Shown: piece by piece, positions 36,720 through 46,460 of the stretch | Numbering within the stretch: position 1 is the first letter of the stretch | How the letters are laid out: every line of letters starts with the position of its first letter | DNA from: Alloacidobacterium dinghuense | Lineage (GTDB): Bacteria > Acidobacteriota > Terriglobia > Terriglobales > Acidobacteriaceae | Assembly (NCBI RefSeq): GCF_014274465.1 | Contig: NZ_CP060394.1 | Location: 1,674,001 to 1,738,000, forward strand | Direction of reading: 5' to 3' | DNA: 64,000 nt | Position numbers and translations under genes: made by a program | The notes under the pieces: generated by a model | Database searches by the model: none | What the model was told of the DNA's origin: nothing | Seen by the model: the letters and a program-made list of their open reading frames with translations, nothing else

Positions 36720-37688
36720 CTAACCGATGCGCTCCCCAGTGAAGTGCGTGCCCATATCAATTTGCGCGTAAACACGCCACGTGCCTGCCTTTTTTACCGC
36801 GACAATAATCATCTGTTGCGCAGTCTGAGGGTATCCGAATAGCCCCGACCCAACAGCGATCCGGCCATAGGCTTCGAACGTGCCTCCATTCCCGTTGGAA
36901 AAATCACCATTGGCACGGATCTGCTGGGAAATATGTTGTCCCGTAATTCCTGTCGTTCTGCCCTGCGGATCGATATGAGCAGCCGCCAGATTCGCGCCAT
37001 TCACCATGAAGCAGTAGCAACAGCCCGTGAACTGCGTGGTCAGCATCAGATCGCAATTAGTGTCTACGCTGGAGAGCGTTGCTTGAATGTTGCCGAGATT
37101 ATTCTGCACATTTCCATAGGGCGTGGCGGGCACATTGATCGCATCCTCGGTAATGAGTCCCTTGAAGGGCATATTGCAATCCAGGTTGTATATCCCATTC
37201 TCCATGTAAAACCCATAGGAGAACCGCTGCCCCTGCGGTCTTCCGTTAACGATTAGCTTGTGCTGGTTCAGGAAGCTCTTCGGATGGGTCTTCAGCAGAT
37301 TGAGGTTTTCCCGCGCGGCCGCGGGCGAACTCAATAGTTTGTCCCGCGACGCTTCAAGCGCCCATGTGTACGGATTCGCAAAAGTGTGAGTGCTATTGTT
37401 GACTTGCGCTGCGGTCGCCGCCCATTGTGTTTCTGGTTCCACGAGCGCGCATTTCACTAGAATCGTAGCCCGACGGTAGGTGCGGTCCACTTGATTCTTC
37501 GGGCGGTTGGGCGCTTTCTCTTGCGACATCAAGACGCTCAAGGTGCGACGCGTTTGCGCCGATGCGGTTCGCCGCCATGTGTTCAACGCCTGAACGATCG
37601 TATTGAAGTCACCGGCAAAATTTGGGGGCTGATGTGTGCGGATAAACTGAATGGTCTCCTGCAGTCGAACCTCGACATCTTTGGACAT
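36720..37688 (-). CDS. unknown protein with CNF/CheD-like Cys-His pair
   Basis: A 322-residue protein without signal peptide or membrane segment. Residues 1-140 look helical and charged, residues 140-322 strand-rich. At 221-241 the sequence T-G-C223-C-Y-C...A-A-H238-I-D-P puts Cys and His 15 residues apart after a T-G-C turn. That is the same spacing as the catalytic Cys866/His881 of CNF1, and it also recalls the G-S-C...AH-x-x-P of CheD deamidases. It could be a glutamine deamidase or related hydrolase. This is a motif-level inference and other explanations (metal binding by the Cys cluster) remain open. Confidence 0.55.
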   Translation of the reverse strand: MSKDVEVRLQETIQFIRTHQPPNFAGDFNTIVQALNTWRRTASAQTRRTLSVLMSQEKAPNRPKNQVDRTYRRATILVKCALVEPETQWAATAAQVNNSTHTFANPYTWALEASRDKLLSSPAAARENLNLLKTHPKSFLNQHKLIVNGRPQGQRFSYGFYMENGIYNLDCNMPFKGLITEDAINVPATPYGNVQNNLGNIQATLSSVDTNCDLMLTTQFTGCCYCFMVNGANLAAAHIDPQGRTTGITGQHISQQIRANGDFSNGNGGTFEAYGRIAVGSGLFGYPQTAQQMIIVAVKKAGTWRVYAQIDMGTHFTGERIG

Positions 37689-37872
37689 CTGGCTTGAAAA
37701 TCCTTTCGTGCGCTACAAATCCGCTCCAAGAAAGAATCTTATCGGTATTTCGTAATCCACCACACCGAATCTCTGCGTCACCCGAATAGGAAGACAATCC
37801 TAAGTAACGCTGGGAAGTTATGTGAACCGCATCGTATCGGGTGCTTTTCTGGCAATCAGTGTTCCTTGGTTT

Positions 37873-38286
37873 CTACGGGCTCCTCCGAACAGGCTTTGGC
37901 ATGGAGGGCGCATCCGTACCAGGGCAGTCAGGCAACTGGCCTATCTCATCTGGAGTGCAGATCGTTTTCGCTAATGTTGTGACGAACTCTCCCTTAACCA
38001 ACCTGCTGCGCGTAAAGGTGAATCCGCACTCAGTCTTGGTCTGTAAGCTCCAGTCTCCAAGCAAGCTATTTTGCTCGATTAGTTCGAGTTTGCTTCCGTT
38101 CCAGCGATACGTACTTTCTTGCCATGTGCCACCTTGCCAGTCTTCTCGCTCGGTTAGGGTCTTGTTCTCTGGATGAGCCTCAAGGTTCACGGCTATTTCC
38201 GTGAGTTCCTTTGAATAAACCGCTGTCAAGGGGGTAATTGCGAAGAAATTATTTAACCCATTCATTCTAAAAGGAAAATACCTCAT
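37873..38286 (-). CDS. hypothetical protein, possibly 5'-truncated
   Basis: A 137-residue frame without a recognisable ribosome site or signal peptide. The middle (WQGGTWQESTYRWNGSKLELIEQ) resembles the C-terminal strand repeats of secreted XAC2610-like proteins, in which this pattern follows a longer exported N-terminal part. The absence of that part suggests a decayed or truncated gene. A hairpin terminator-like sequence lies 55 bp upstream. Function unknown. Confidence 0.4.
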   Translation of the reverse strand: MRYFPFRMNGLNNFFAITPLTAVYSKELTEIAVNLEAHPENKTLTEREDWQGGTWQESTYRWNGSKLELIEQNSLLGDWSLQTKTECGFTFTRSRLVKGEFVTTLAKTICTPDEIGQLPDCPGTDAPSMPKPVRRSP

Positions 38287-38726
38287 TCAATTTGGCGTGT
38301 TCTTCCCATCAATCCCGTAAAATAGAAATAGTGGAATAGAAAAGCCCGCCGACCTTGGCGGGCTTTCTTATTGAAACTAAGATACTTACCCGTAAAGCAA
38401 GTATTTTCAAATAGTTGCGGTTATCTTTGCAAAGATCCAATGTTATCAGGAGTTTAGCTGACCCCGGGTATATCGCTCTGGAGATTACTTCGGTAGTGTC
38501 CTAATTTGATCTGCATCACGGCCTCCGGTAGCAGCATTTGGTGTATCCAAGCCGAAACAGTCTTGTCTCTGGCCCTGGCGGGATTCGATCTTTTGCAACT
38601 CATCCGCTGTAAGCCGTACGCGCAGCCTGACCCCTTCGCGTTTCCCCTTGGGTAGAATGCAAAGATGACTAGGCAGACGCAGCAGATGATGCCAAGAGCT
38701 ACGGCGCAGAGAGCGGAAGGGGGAAC
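38287..38726. other. 440-bp gap with one hairpin and no convincing gene
   Basis: Apart from the hairpin at 38341-38366, I find no gene with a start and ribosome site here. One minus-strand frame (about 38700 to 38485) is open and reads KGKREGVRLRVRLTADELQKIE in part, but it has no ATG, GTG or TTG in a useful place. It is probably a relic or chance frame. Confidence 0.5.
38341..38366. terminator. bidirectional hairpin terminator
   Basis: A 10-bp stem, AAAGCCCGCC (38341-38350) with GGCGGGCTTT (38357-38366), and a 6-nt loop. Its A/T-rich flanks give T-rich tails on both strands. Confidence 0.75.
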
Positions 38727-39473
38727 GTGTCAGAAATCCAAACCTTAACGGAACGCATTCGTGAATTAAGTGGCGCCGTCGATTTTTGGAATGTGGTTAT
38801 GCTCTGGGGGCTGGGCATAGCCGCATTCGCCGCCGTCCTTATCGTAATTTCGACTCGCCTTATCGTAGTGAGAACCGGGCAACAATCCTCTGCGCAAGGT
38901 CTATTGGATGCAGCGAAAGATAGGCAATTGGAAGCTGATCTAAAAGCAAAAGACCTAAAAATCGCGGAGTTGAAGGATTCAACGGCAATTCTTGAAAATG
39001 AAAACCTTCGAGTTAAGCAGCAACTAAGCCAGCAGGGTCACCGGAGCGCACTGCTGCTCGCGTCCCAGAAGCAATTCGGTAATGCCATGAAGGGATTCTC
39101 CGGGCAAAAATTCGAGCTGGCAGTTTGCCCAAGCCTACTGAACGATTGGGAAGTGAATAATTTCAAGATGGTTCTCTGGGCCACGCTCAACCACAATGCG
39201 GGTTGGGCTTGGATTTCCCCCGAACGGGAGATCGGCGTTTGCACCGATGGGCTCGGGATATTCGTTCGCTCGACTGCGCCGCCACATACGAAAGAAGCCG
39301 CACAAGCACTATCGCTCAATCTCGATAAGGTTCTAGGGAAAAGGATGGTAGGCAAGATATCCGCTGGGCAAGTGGGGTTTGCTGTCACTACCCGACCGAA
39401 TCCGCCCGCAGTCTTGGGTGAAGAATCCTCGAGTGACGACGTAATTCTTATCCACGTTGGAGCGCATCCATAG
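38727..39473 (+). CDS. single-pass membrane protein with coiled coil, unknown
   Basis: A 248-residue protein starting with GTG after a GGAAGGGGGAAC site. One transmembrane segment (about 23-45) is followed by a heptad-rich coiled coil (about 58-105, AAKDRQLEADLKAKDLKIAEL in part). The C-terminal alpha/beta domain (about 115-245) ends in strands such as VGFAVTTRPNPP and DVILIHVGAHP. The family is not recognised. It lies in an accessory pocket between a glycosyltransferase and the nuo operon, and converges with nuoN. Confidence 0.6.
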   Translation: MSEIQTLTERIRELSGAVDFWNVVMLWGLGIAAFAAVLIVISTRLIVVRTGQQSSAQGLLDAAKDRQLEADLKAKDLKIAELKDSTAILENENLRVKQQLSQQGHRSALLLASQKQFGNAMKGFSGQKFELAVCPSLLNDWEVNNFKMVLWATLNHNAGWAWISPEREIGVCTDGLGIFVRSTAPPHTKEAAQALSLNLDKVLGKRMVGKISAGQVGFAVTTRPNPPAVLGEESSSDDVILIHVGAHP

Positions 39474-39524
39474 GCAATATAGATGGGGCAGACCAGCGCC
39501 AGTGTCCAAATTAGGGCACTACCA

Positions 39525-41003
39525 TTACTTCGAAGCGGTAGTCGCCCCGGGAAGCGAAAGCGTGTTCGCGCCGGCTTTGGCAAGCGCCAGCACGCGCCCC
39601 GGTGCAATGCCCAGAATCAGGGTAGCGGCAACCGTCAGCAGCAGCGCAAACAACAGCGGCACGGAAGCGCGAGGAATCCCATCGAGCAGATCGCTGTGAA
39701 CCGGCTTCGAATAGGCCGTGGCCACCACGCGCAAGTAGTAATAGGCTGCGATGCCGCTGTTCACCAGACCGATGATGGTCAGCCACACCAGTCCTGAATG
39801 CAGCGCCGAAGCAAATACATAGAACTTGCCGAAGAATCCACCGGTAAAGGGAATTCCAATCAGCGAAATCAGGAAGAAAGCCATCGTAGCGCCAAGCAAC
39901 GGCGAGCGATACGCGAGTCCCCGATAATCCTGAATCAGCGTCAGGCGGTCGTTCATGCCCCCGGCATGTGAAAGAACAACAAAGATGCCGACATTCATCG
40001 CCGCGTAGCTGAGCGTGTAAAAGCTTGCTGCCGCGATGCCATCCGGCGAGAGAGCCGTGAACGCCACCAGCAGATAGCCCGCATGCGCAATCGACGAATA
40101 GGCCAGCATGCGCTTCACATTCTGCTGCCGCAGCGCACCCAGGTTGCCAATCGTCATCGAGAGCGCAGCCATCCACCAGATCAGCGGTTGCCAATGGTTG
40201 TGCAGCGCGGGGAAGGCAACAAATAGAACTCGCAGCAGAACAGCAAATGCGGCAGCCTTGGGCGCAGTCGACATAAGTGCGACGACAGCAGCCGGTGCGC
40301 CTTCATAAACATCCGGTGTCCAAACCTGGAACGGAGCCGCCGAGACCTTGAAGCCGAGACCAATGAGAATCATGGCGACGCCAATGGTCGCCAGAATAGG
40401 TGTCTGGCTCGTAGTCAGGAGCCCGGCAATCTTGCCGATATCCGTCGTACCGGTAGCGCCAAAGATCAGCGCGATCCCATAAAGAGTGAAAGCCGTAGCG
40501 AACGAACCAAGCAGAAAATACTTGAGCGCCGCCTCAGGTCCCTTGGCGCTCTTCCGGCGGAAGCCCGCCATGATGTAAGTCGAGATCGACGAAATTTCGA
40601 GGCCTATAAAGACCAGCAGCAGCTCAACCGCGCTCGTCATCAGCATCATTCCGACGGCCCCGAGGCAAATCAGAGCAAAGAGTTCGCCGAGTCCTTCGGT
40701 ATCAGGAGTCGCCGCATCGAGCGTTGCCAGAAGGGTCGCCAGCACGATGCCCGCGATCACTACATGAAAGAAGACGCTGAAGGCATCCGTCTGGACGGTG
40801 CCGAAGAAAGCAGTGCCCGCCGGCAACTGGAGCTGCCAGAAACTCGAAACAAGAGCCGCAAGGGTACCAAGAACGGAGAGCCATCCGAGCGGCTTGCGGC
40901 TGGACTCCTTCGCAAGCAACGGTTCGGCCAGCATGACAATCACGCCGGTGATCGTGAGAATGACCTCGGGAAGAATCCGATAGAGCTGCGGTACGTCGGT
41001 CAT
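39525..41003 (-). CDS. nuoN: NADH-quinone oxidoreductase subunit N
   Basis: A 492-residue antiporter-like proton-pumping subunit of the complex I membrane arm, with about 14 hydrophobic segments. The segment with the central lysine ([15 protein letters not shown], preceded by LKYF) and the loop HAGYLLVAF identify it as the smallest of the three antiporter-like subunits. It is the last gene of the operon. Its ATG overlaps the nuoM stop by four bases. No clear terminator follows before the convergent gene 50 bp away. Confidence 0.95.
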   Translation of the reverse strand: MTDVPQLYRILPEVILTITGVIVMLAEPLLAKESSRKPLGWLSVLGTLAALVSSFWQLQLPAGTAFFGTVQTDAFSVFFHVVIAGIVLATLLATLDAATPDTEGLGELFALICLGAVGMMLMTSAVELLLVFIGLEISSISTYIMAGFRRKSAKGPEAALKYFLLGSFATAFTLYGIALIFGATGTTDIGKIAGLLTTSQTPILATIGVAMILIGLGFKVSAAPFQVWTPDVYEGAPAAVVALMSTAPKAAAFAVLLRVLFVAFPALHNHWQPLIWWMAALSMTIGNLGALRQQNVKRMLAYSSIAHAGYLLVAFTALSPDGIAAASFYTLSYAAMNVGIFVVLSHAGGMNDRLTLIQDYRGLAYRSPLLGATMAFFLISLIGIPFTGGFFGKFYVFASALHSGLVWLTIIGLVNSGIAAYYYLRVVATAYSKPVHSDLLDGIPRASVPLLFALLLTVAATLILGIAPGRVLALAKAGANTLSLPGATTASK

Positions 41004-42514
41004 CGTTTCTCCGCCACGTTCGTCGTAAGAGTTGAGGTTGCATGTGCGACGTTCTGTACCAACCCATCCACGGCGCCGTTGATCGCGCGAATCCAGTAGG
41101 GCGAAGCAACGCCAAGCACCAGCATCAGAATCGCAGCCGGAACCAGGGCGAGGCCTTCACGCGCCACCACATCGGGAACGGCCTTGTTTGCAACCAGCCG
41201 CGATTGCGGCCCATAGAAAAGCTTCTGAATCATCGAGAGCATATACCACGCGCTCAGAATGACACCGATGGTGGCAGCCGCGCCCCAGTAAGGATGCACG
41301 CCGAAACTCGAACTCAGGATAAGGAACTCGCCAACGAAGCCATTTAGAATCGGCAACCCGATCAATGAAAGCATGGTGATGACGTACAACGTCGCCATAT
41401 TCGGCAAATTCGCCGACATGCCACCGTACTGCGTCATATCGTACGTTCCATACCGCTCATAAAGAATGCCGAACAGAATCAGCATGGCCGCGCCGGAAAG
41501 CTCGTGGTTCAGAATGTGAAAGACGGTGCCATTCAACCCCATAACCGTAAAGCAGAAGATCCCAAGAGTGCAGAAGCTGAGATGCCCGATGGTTGAAAAT
41601 GCAAGGAACCGCTTTAGATCCGGCTGAACAAGAGCGATCAAAGCTCCGTAGAGAATGCCGATCACTGCGAGCGCGATCATCAACGGGGCAATCTCTCGCG
41701 ACTGTGCAGGGAAGAGGCCGAGGTTAAAACGAATGATCGAATAAAGCCCAAGCTTGCCTGCGACCACCATGGCCATCGCCGTCGGCGCTTCGGAGAAGAC
41801 GTCGCTCAGCCATCCGTGCAGTGGAAAGACTGGAACCTTGACCGCAAAGGCTACAAGGAACGCCAGCGAGACCCACCACAATGCTTGAGGAGCAAAGAGC
41901 GAAGCGTTCTGCGCCAGATATTGTTGCGTCTCGACGAAGTCGAAGGTGCCTGTTCTCGCATATAGCCACAACAGCCCCACGAGAAGCATCGCAGAAGGAA
42001 TGAAGGTAAAGAGGAAGAACTTGATAGCTGCCTGCGGCCCGCGCGTGCGCCCGAACATGGCAATCAGAATCGCCATCGGAACCAGGGACAGTTCCCAGAA
42101 TCCGTAGTAGAGGAACATATCGAGCGCGACGAAAATACCAAGCATTGCCGTCTGCTGGATCAGGAAGAGAAAATAAAATTCCTTGGTCCTGGTTTCAATT
42201 GCCTTCCACGAGGCAAGCACCGCCATCGGTCCCAGGAAACCGACGAGCACCACCAACCACATCGAGATACCATCGATGCCAAGGTGATAGCCAATCTTCG
42301 GGCTCGCGATCCAGGGACGGTTCTCTTCAAACTGAAAGCCGGCCTGTCCATATTGGAAGTAAGCCGGAAGGTGCAACGTGAGGCCGAAGGTCGCGAGCGT
42401 TACCAGCAACGTGAACCACTGGATTAACTTGCCCGTTCGTGGCAGCAGTGCGACCACAATCGCGCCTGCCAGGGGCACAAACGTAATCATCGATAAGATG
42501 GAATCGTTCAGCAC
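41000..42514 (-). CDS. nuoM: NADH-quinone oxidoreductase subunit M
   Basis: A 504-residue antiporter-like subunit. Characteristic parts are [16 protein letters not shown] near the N terminus, [13 protein letters not shown]-type sequence ([14 protein letters not shown]), the Lys-containing [14 protein letters not shown]-like motif ([17 protein letters not shown]) and [10 protein letters not shown]. It pumps protons in the membrane arm of complex I. The gene lies 38 bp after nuoL and overlaps nuoN. Confidence 0.96.
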   Translation of the reverse strand: MLNDSILSMITFVPLAGAIVVALLPRTGKLIQWFTLLVTLATFGLTLHLPAYFQYGQAGFQFEENRPWIASPKIGYHLGIDGISMWLVVLVGFLGPMAVLASWKAIETRTKEFYFLFLIQQTAMLGIFVALDMFLYYGFWELSLVPMAILIAMFGRTRGPQAAIKFFLFTFIPSAMLLVGLLWLYARTGTFDFVETQQYLAQNASLFAPQALWWVSLAFLVAFAVKVPVFPLHGWLSDVFSEAPTAMAMVVAGKLGLYSIIRFNLGLFPAQSREIAPLMIALAVIGILYGALIALVQPDLKRFLAFSTIGHLSFCTLGIFCFTVMGLNGTVFHILNHELSGAAMLILFGILYERYGTYDMTQYGGMSANLPNMATLYVITMLSLIGLPILNGFVGEFLILSSSFGVHPYWGAAATIGVILSAWYMLSMIQKLFYGPQSRLVANKAVPDVVAREGLALVPAAILMLVLGVASPYWIRAINGAVDGLVQNVAHATSTLTTNVAEKR

Positions 42515-42552
42515 GAATACGTTCCTTGCTTCAATCCTTTGTTAGGGCACCT

Positions 42553-44514
42553 TCAAAAAGTAAAGTGCGATCCAAACCCAAAATAAGTCAGCAACAGCAA
42601 AGCCGCTGCGCCAAGCGCGAGCCATCCGGCATACGAGCGGATATTTCCTGATTGCACGCGCTGTACCAGTGAGCCGACACCTTGAGCCGTATACCCCAGT
42701 GCGAGGGTTCCACCCGTGATGACCCCCGTATCGAACAGGCCCTTCAACACATAACGCGAAAGCAGAAGAACCGGAGTGACTATGACAGCGCCGTAAAGTT
42801 CGTCGATCCGATACTTGTCGAGTAACAGCGAATACAAGCCGTGGACCTTCGCTGCAAGCTGCTCGGGTATTGCAGGTTTCACAAAGTACATCAGATGCGC
42901 GATGAACCATCCAATCCCCGCAACTACCACGGAGACAACCGCCAGCAATAACTCCTGAGAATGTGCTCCTTCAGCGACTTCTCCTGCGGGCTGCGTCACA
43001 GGACTCAGGAAATGCGTGATCTCTGCATGACCACCAAGCGCTTCCGGAACGCCAACCCATCCGCCGATCACGGAGAGAATCGCAAGAATCACCAGCGGTC
43101 CAAGCATGATCCATGGACTCTCATGCACACCGTGTCCGTGACCATGTCCATGATCGTCGGGCGCGGCTTCCTTCGCGCGACTCTCGCCGAAGAAGGTCAG
43201 ATACCACAACCGGAACATGTAGAACGCTGTCAGCCCAGCGGTGAACAAGCCGATAAACCATACGAGCTTGCCGATGGGGTTGGGTGAGATGAATGCCTGA
43301 TAAAGAATCTCGTCCTTGCTGAAGAAGCCGGCAAACGGCGGTATGCCGCAAATGGCAAAGACCGCCATCGTCATCGTCCAGAAGGTGATCGGAATCTTCT
43401 TCCGTAAGCCGCCCATGACGCGCATGTCCTGCTCGCCGCTGAGCGCGTGGATCACCGACCCGGCAGCAAGGAAGAGCAGCGCTTTGAAGAAAGCGTGCGT
43501 CAGCAGATGGAAGATGCCCGAAGAATATGCTGCTACGCCGCAGGCCAGGAACATGTATCCAAGCTGTGAAACCGTGGAGTAGGCGAGAACACGCTTGATG
43601 TCGGTTTGCACGAGACCGATGGTCGCGGCAAAGAGCGCAGTCGCTGCGCCGATGAGCGCCAAAGTAGTCAGTGCGAATGGCGACCGATCAAAGATCAGGT
43701 GTGTACGCGTAACCATATAGACGCCAGCCGTTACCATCGTGGCTGCGTGAATCAGCGCGGAGACCGGAGTAGGGCCTTCCATCGCATCGGGCAGCCATAC
43801 ATAGAGCGGAATCTGCGCCGACTTGCCTGTTGCGCCCAGAATCAGGAACAGGGCTATGGCAGTCAGAAATCCACCCTGCCACTCCGGGTGTTGTGCAATC
43901 TGGTTGAAGACCCGGCCAAAGCTCAACGTGCCGAAATGCGCGATGATGAGAAACATCGCGAGCAAAAAGCCAAAGTCGCCAACGCGGTTTACGACGAAAG
44001 CCTTCTTGCCGGCGTTCGCCGCGGAATCCTTCGCGAAGTAGAACCCGATCAGCAGGTAGGACGCGAGGCCAACACCCTCCCAACCCACGAACATGAGCAG
44101 GAAGTTTTCCGCCAGCACTAGTGTGAGCATGAAGAACATGAAAAGGTTGAGGTAGGCAAAGAATCGCCAGTACCCCTCTTCATGTGCCATGTATCCGGCA
44201 GAGTAAAGATGAATGAGGAAGCCAACGCCTGTCACAACCAGCAACATGATCAGCGTCAGCTGGTCGAGTGCAAAAGCGAAGTCTGCGTGAAAGCTGCCAG
44301 CAGTGATCCAGGTCCCCACGTTTTCCGTGTAAGGAAGGGATAAGGAGCTGAAGTGCAGAGCGATATTCAGCACCTGCAGAAACGGAATCAACGTGGCCAC
44401 CCAGGCAACGGTCGTCACCAGCGCTTTCGGGAAACGACGCCCAAGCAGACCATTCACCAAAAATCCGGCGAAAGGAACGAGCGGAATCAGCCAGAGATTG
44501 AGGGAATTGGTCAT
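42553..44514 (-). CDS. nuoL: NADH-quinone oxidoreductase subunit L
   Basis: A 653-residue protein (E. coli NuoL has 613). The large antiporter-like core has [18 protein letters not shown] and the conserved [24 protein letters not shown] region (given in parts), followed by the long C-terminal lateral helix that spans the membrane arm. A His-rich loop ([16 protein letters not shown], about residues 455-470) lies between late membrane segments and is longer than usual. The ATG overlaps the stop of nuoK. Confidence 0.96.
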   Translation of the reverse strand: MTNSLNLWLIPLVPFAGFLVNGLLGRRFPKALVTTVAWVATLIPFLQVLNIALHFSSLSLPYTENVGTWITAGSFHADFAFALDQLTLIMLLVVTGVGFLIHLYSAGYMAHEEGYWRFFAYLNLFMFFMLTLVLAENFLLMFVGWEGVGLASYLLIGFYFAKDSAANAGKKAFVVNRVGDFGFLLAMFLIIAHFGTLSFGRVFNQIAQHPEWQGGFLTAIALFLILGATGKSAQIPLYVWLPDAMEGPTPVSALIHAATMVTAGVYMVTRTHLIFDRSPFALTTLALIGAATALFAATIGLVQTDIKRVLAYSTVSQLGYMFLACGVAAYSSGIFHLLTHAFFKALLFLAAGSVIHALSGEQDMRVMGGLRKKIPITFWTMTMAVFAICGIPPFAGFFSKDEILYQAFISPNPIGKLVWFIGLFTAGLTAFYMFRLWYLTFFGESRAKEAAPDDHGHGHGHGVHESPWIMLGPLVILAILSVIGGWVGVPEALGGHAEITHFLSPVTQPAGEVAEGAHSQELLLAVVSVVVAGIGWFIAHLMYFVKPAIPEQLAAKVHGLYSLLLDKYRIDELYGAVIVTPVLLLSRYVLKGLFDTGVITGGTLALGYTAQGVGSLVQRVQSGNIRSYAGWLALGAAALLLLTYFGFGSHFTF

Positions 44515-44813
44515 AGCTTCATCAAATCCACTTGATCAACGTTCAAGGTAGCCCGCGTGCGGAAGAGGGCGATGATAATCGCAAGGCCTACCGCGGCTTC
44601 CGCGGCCGCCACCACCATGACGAAGAAAACAAAAATTTGTCCGCTCACCTGATGCCAGCGATGCGCGAACGCTACAAAGGTCAGGTTGACGGCGTTCAGC
44701 ATCAGCTCAATCGACATGAAGATCGTGATGATATTACGCTTCACGAGAAACGCTGCAACGCCGATGGAGAAGAGGATCGCGCTCAATACGAGGTAGTAGG
44801 CAATAGGAACCAT
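44511..44813 (-). CDS. nuoK: NADH-quinone oxidoreductase subunit K
   Basis: A 100-residue, three-helix membrane subunit. The second helix has the conserved Glu in [12 protein letters not shown], and the third has the conserved Glu in [10 protein letters not shown]. Both belong to the E-channel that carries protons along the membrane arm. Length and motifs match the family exactly. It lies 5 bp after nuoJ and overlaps nuoL. Confidence 0.96.
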   Translation of the reverse strand: MVPIAYYLVLSAILFSIGVAAFLVKRNIITIFMSIELMLNAVNLTFVAFAHRWHQVSGQIFVFFVMVVAAAEAAVGLAIIIALFRTRATLNVDQVDLMKL

Positions 44814-44818
44814 TTCGA

Positions 44819-45313
44819 TCAGTGCTCCTTTCGCGCCAGCGCAACCGCGCCTAGGATGGCCACCAGAATCAGGGCAGACGTTGCTTCAAATGGAAGCAGC
44901 AGGTCACGAAAGAGCACCTGGCTCAAATCGTGGGTCGTTGCCAGATAGCCGCCAAGCTTTGCGGATCCAAGACGGTCACTCTGCTCCAGGAAGATGTAAG
45001 CCAGGATTCCGAAGAGCGCTGCCGCACCAGGAAAGCCGACAATATAGGCAGCTTTGCTGCCATGGGTGTGCTCCTCTACGCCGGCATTCAGCAGCATGAT
45101 GACAAACGTGAAGAGGACCATGATTGCGCCGGAGTAAACGATCACCTGCGCCGCCGCAAGGAATTCCGCGCCGAGAAGAAGATAGAGCACGGCGAGCGAA
45201 GTCATCACAACAATCAGCGAAAGTGCGCTGTTGATAGGGTGGTGCTGCAGCAGGAGATTGAGTGCCCCAGCAACACATAACAGGCCGAAGATGAAGAACA
45301 GAACTAAATGCAT
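44819..45313 (-). CDS. nuoJ: NADH-quinone oxidoreductase subunit J
   Basis: A 164-residue, five-helix membrane subunit opening with [22 protein letters not shown] (in part) and the conserved helix 3 sequence [20 protein letters not shown], which forms the pi-bulge region. It is slightly shorter than E. coli NuoJ (184). The 68-bp gap between it and nuoH is where nuoI would normally be. Confidence 0.95.
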   Translation of the reverse strand: MHLVLFFIFGLLCVAGALNLLLQHHPINSALSLIVVMTSLAVLYLLLGAEFLAAAQVIVYSGAIMVLFTFVIMLLNAGVEEHTHGSKAAYIVGFPGAAALFGILAYIFLEQSDRLGSAKLGGYLATTHDLSQVLFRDLLLPFEATSALILVAILGAVALARKEH

Positions 45314-45381
45314 GCTCTTAGCGAAAGGAACTGTGAAGAAACAAAGTTATAATTCAGCGTCTGTGCCCGAAGGCACCTACT

Positions 45382-46437
45382 TTACGCCGCGCGAAAAGCC
45401 AGCCAAAGGCTAGTCGCAATGATATTTGCAATCGACAGAGGCAACAAAAACCTCCAGCCGAAGCCCATCAGTTGGTCATAGCGGAAACGCGGCAGCGTGC
45501 CGCGCACCCAGACATAGAGGAACAGGAAGCAAAAGACCTTGATCACGAACCAGAAGACCGGCAGGAGCGCCTGCACAACAGGGCCGCCCCATTCCGGCAG
45601 AAGATTGCCGAACGGACTCGTCCATCCCCCCAGAAAGAGCACCGTCGCAACGCAGCCCACCATGATCATGTTGCCGTATTCGGCCATGAAGAACATGGCG
45701 AACTTCATCGAGCTGTATTCGGTATGATAGCCGGCTGTCAGTTCGCTCTCTGCTTCGGAAAGATCGAACGGCGTTCGATTGGTCTCTGCAAACGCTGAAA
45801 TCAGATAAATGAAGAAGGCAACGAACTGTAGTCCGCCAATCACGTTCCAACTGAGCAGCCCGTGTGACGCCTGGATGTCCACAATGTCCCGTAATCGGAA
45901 TGACCCCGTGCGCAGCACAACGCCAACCAGTGACAATCCGAGCGCCAACTCATAACTGATCATTTGTGCGCTTGCACGCAACGATCCCAGCAGAGAGTAT
46001 TTGTTATTTGACGACCACCCAGAGAGCGCAACGCCGTACACGCCAATAGACGTGATACCGAGAATCACCAGCAGCCCGATGTTCACATCGGCAATCTGAA
46101 ACAGATCGACGCCCTTGACGTATATCTGCCTACCGAACGGGATGACTGAAATCGTAATCAGCGCGCAACTCAACGCAATCACTGGCGCCAGAATATACAG
46201 AGGACGATACACACCGGCAGGCAGCAGGTCTTCCTTCAGGAAAAGTTTCAACCCGTCAGCCAGCGGCTGCATTAGGCCAAACGGTCCTACGCGGGTGGGT
46301 CCCCAGCGATTCTGGATGCGTCCCACCAACTTGCGCTCCAGCAGCACCGTATAGGCGACCGACATCAGCAGGAGCACCGTGACCACCGCCACCTTCAGCA
46401 CGGTTAACAGTAGATAGATCCAAATACTTACTTGCAT
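45382..46437 (-). CDS. nuoH: NADH-quinone oxidoreductase subunit H
   Basis: A 351-residue membrane subunit that forms the quinone-site base. Motifs include ERKLVGRIQNRWGPTRVGPFG, read in parts as ERKLVGRIQ and RVGPFG, the AFAETNRTPFDLSEAESELTAG loop with its row of Glu residues, and YVWVRGTLPRFRYDQLM near the end (given partly). These line the quinone cavity and the start of the proton path. It lies 23 bp after nuoG. Confidence 0.96.
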   Translation of the reverse strand: MQVSIWIYLLLTVLKVAVVTVLLLMSVAYTVLLERKLVGRIQNRWGPTRVGPFGLMQPLADGLKLFLKEDLLPAGVYRPLYILAPVIALSCALITISVIPFGRQIYVKGVDLFQIADVNIGLLVILGITSIGVYGVALSGWSSNNKYSLLGSLRASAQMISYELALGLSLVGVVLRTGSFRLRDIVDIQASHGLLSWNVIGGLQFVAFFIYLISAFAETNRTPFDLSEAESELTAGYHTEYSSMKFAMFFMAEYGNMIMVGCVATVLFLGGWTSPFGNLLPEWGGPVVQALLPVFWFVIKVFCFLFLYVWVRGTLPRFRYDQLMGFGWRFLLPLSIANIIATSLWLAFRAA

Positions 46438-46460
46438 CGGGCCATCCCAGGAAAAAGTGC

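Noticed and set aside
38485-38700. Minus-strand open frame reading KGKREGVRLRVRLTADELQKIE in part
   Set aside because: No start codon in a useful place and no ribosome site. It may be a relic but cannot be supported as a gene.
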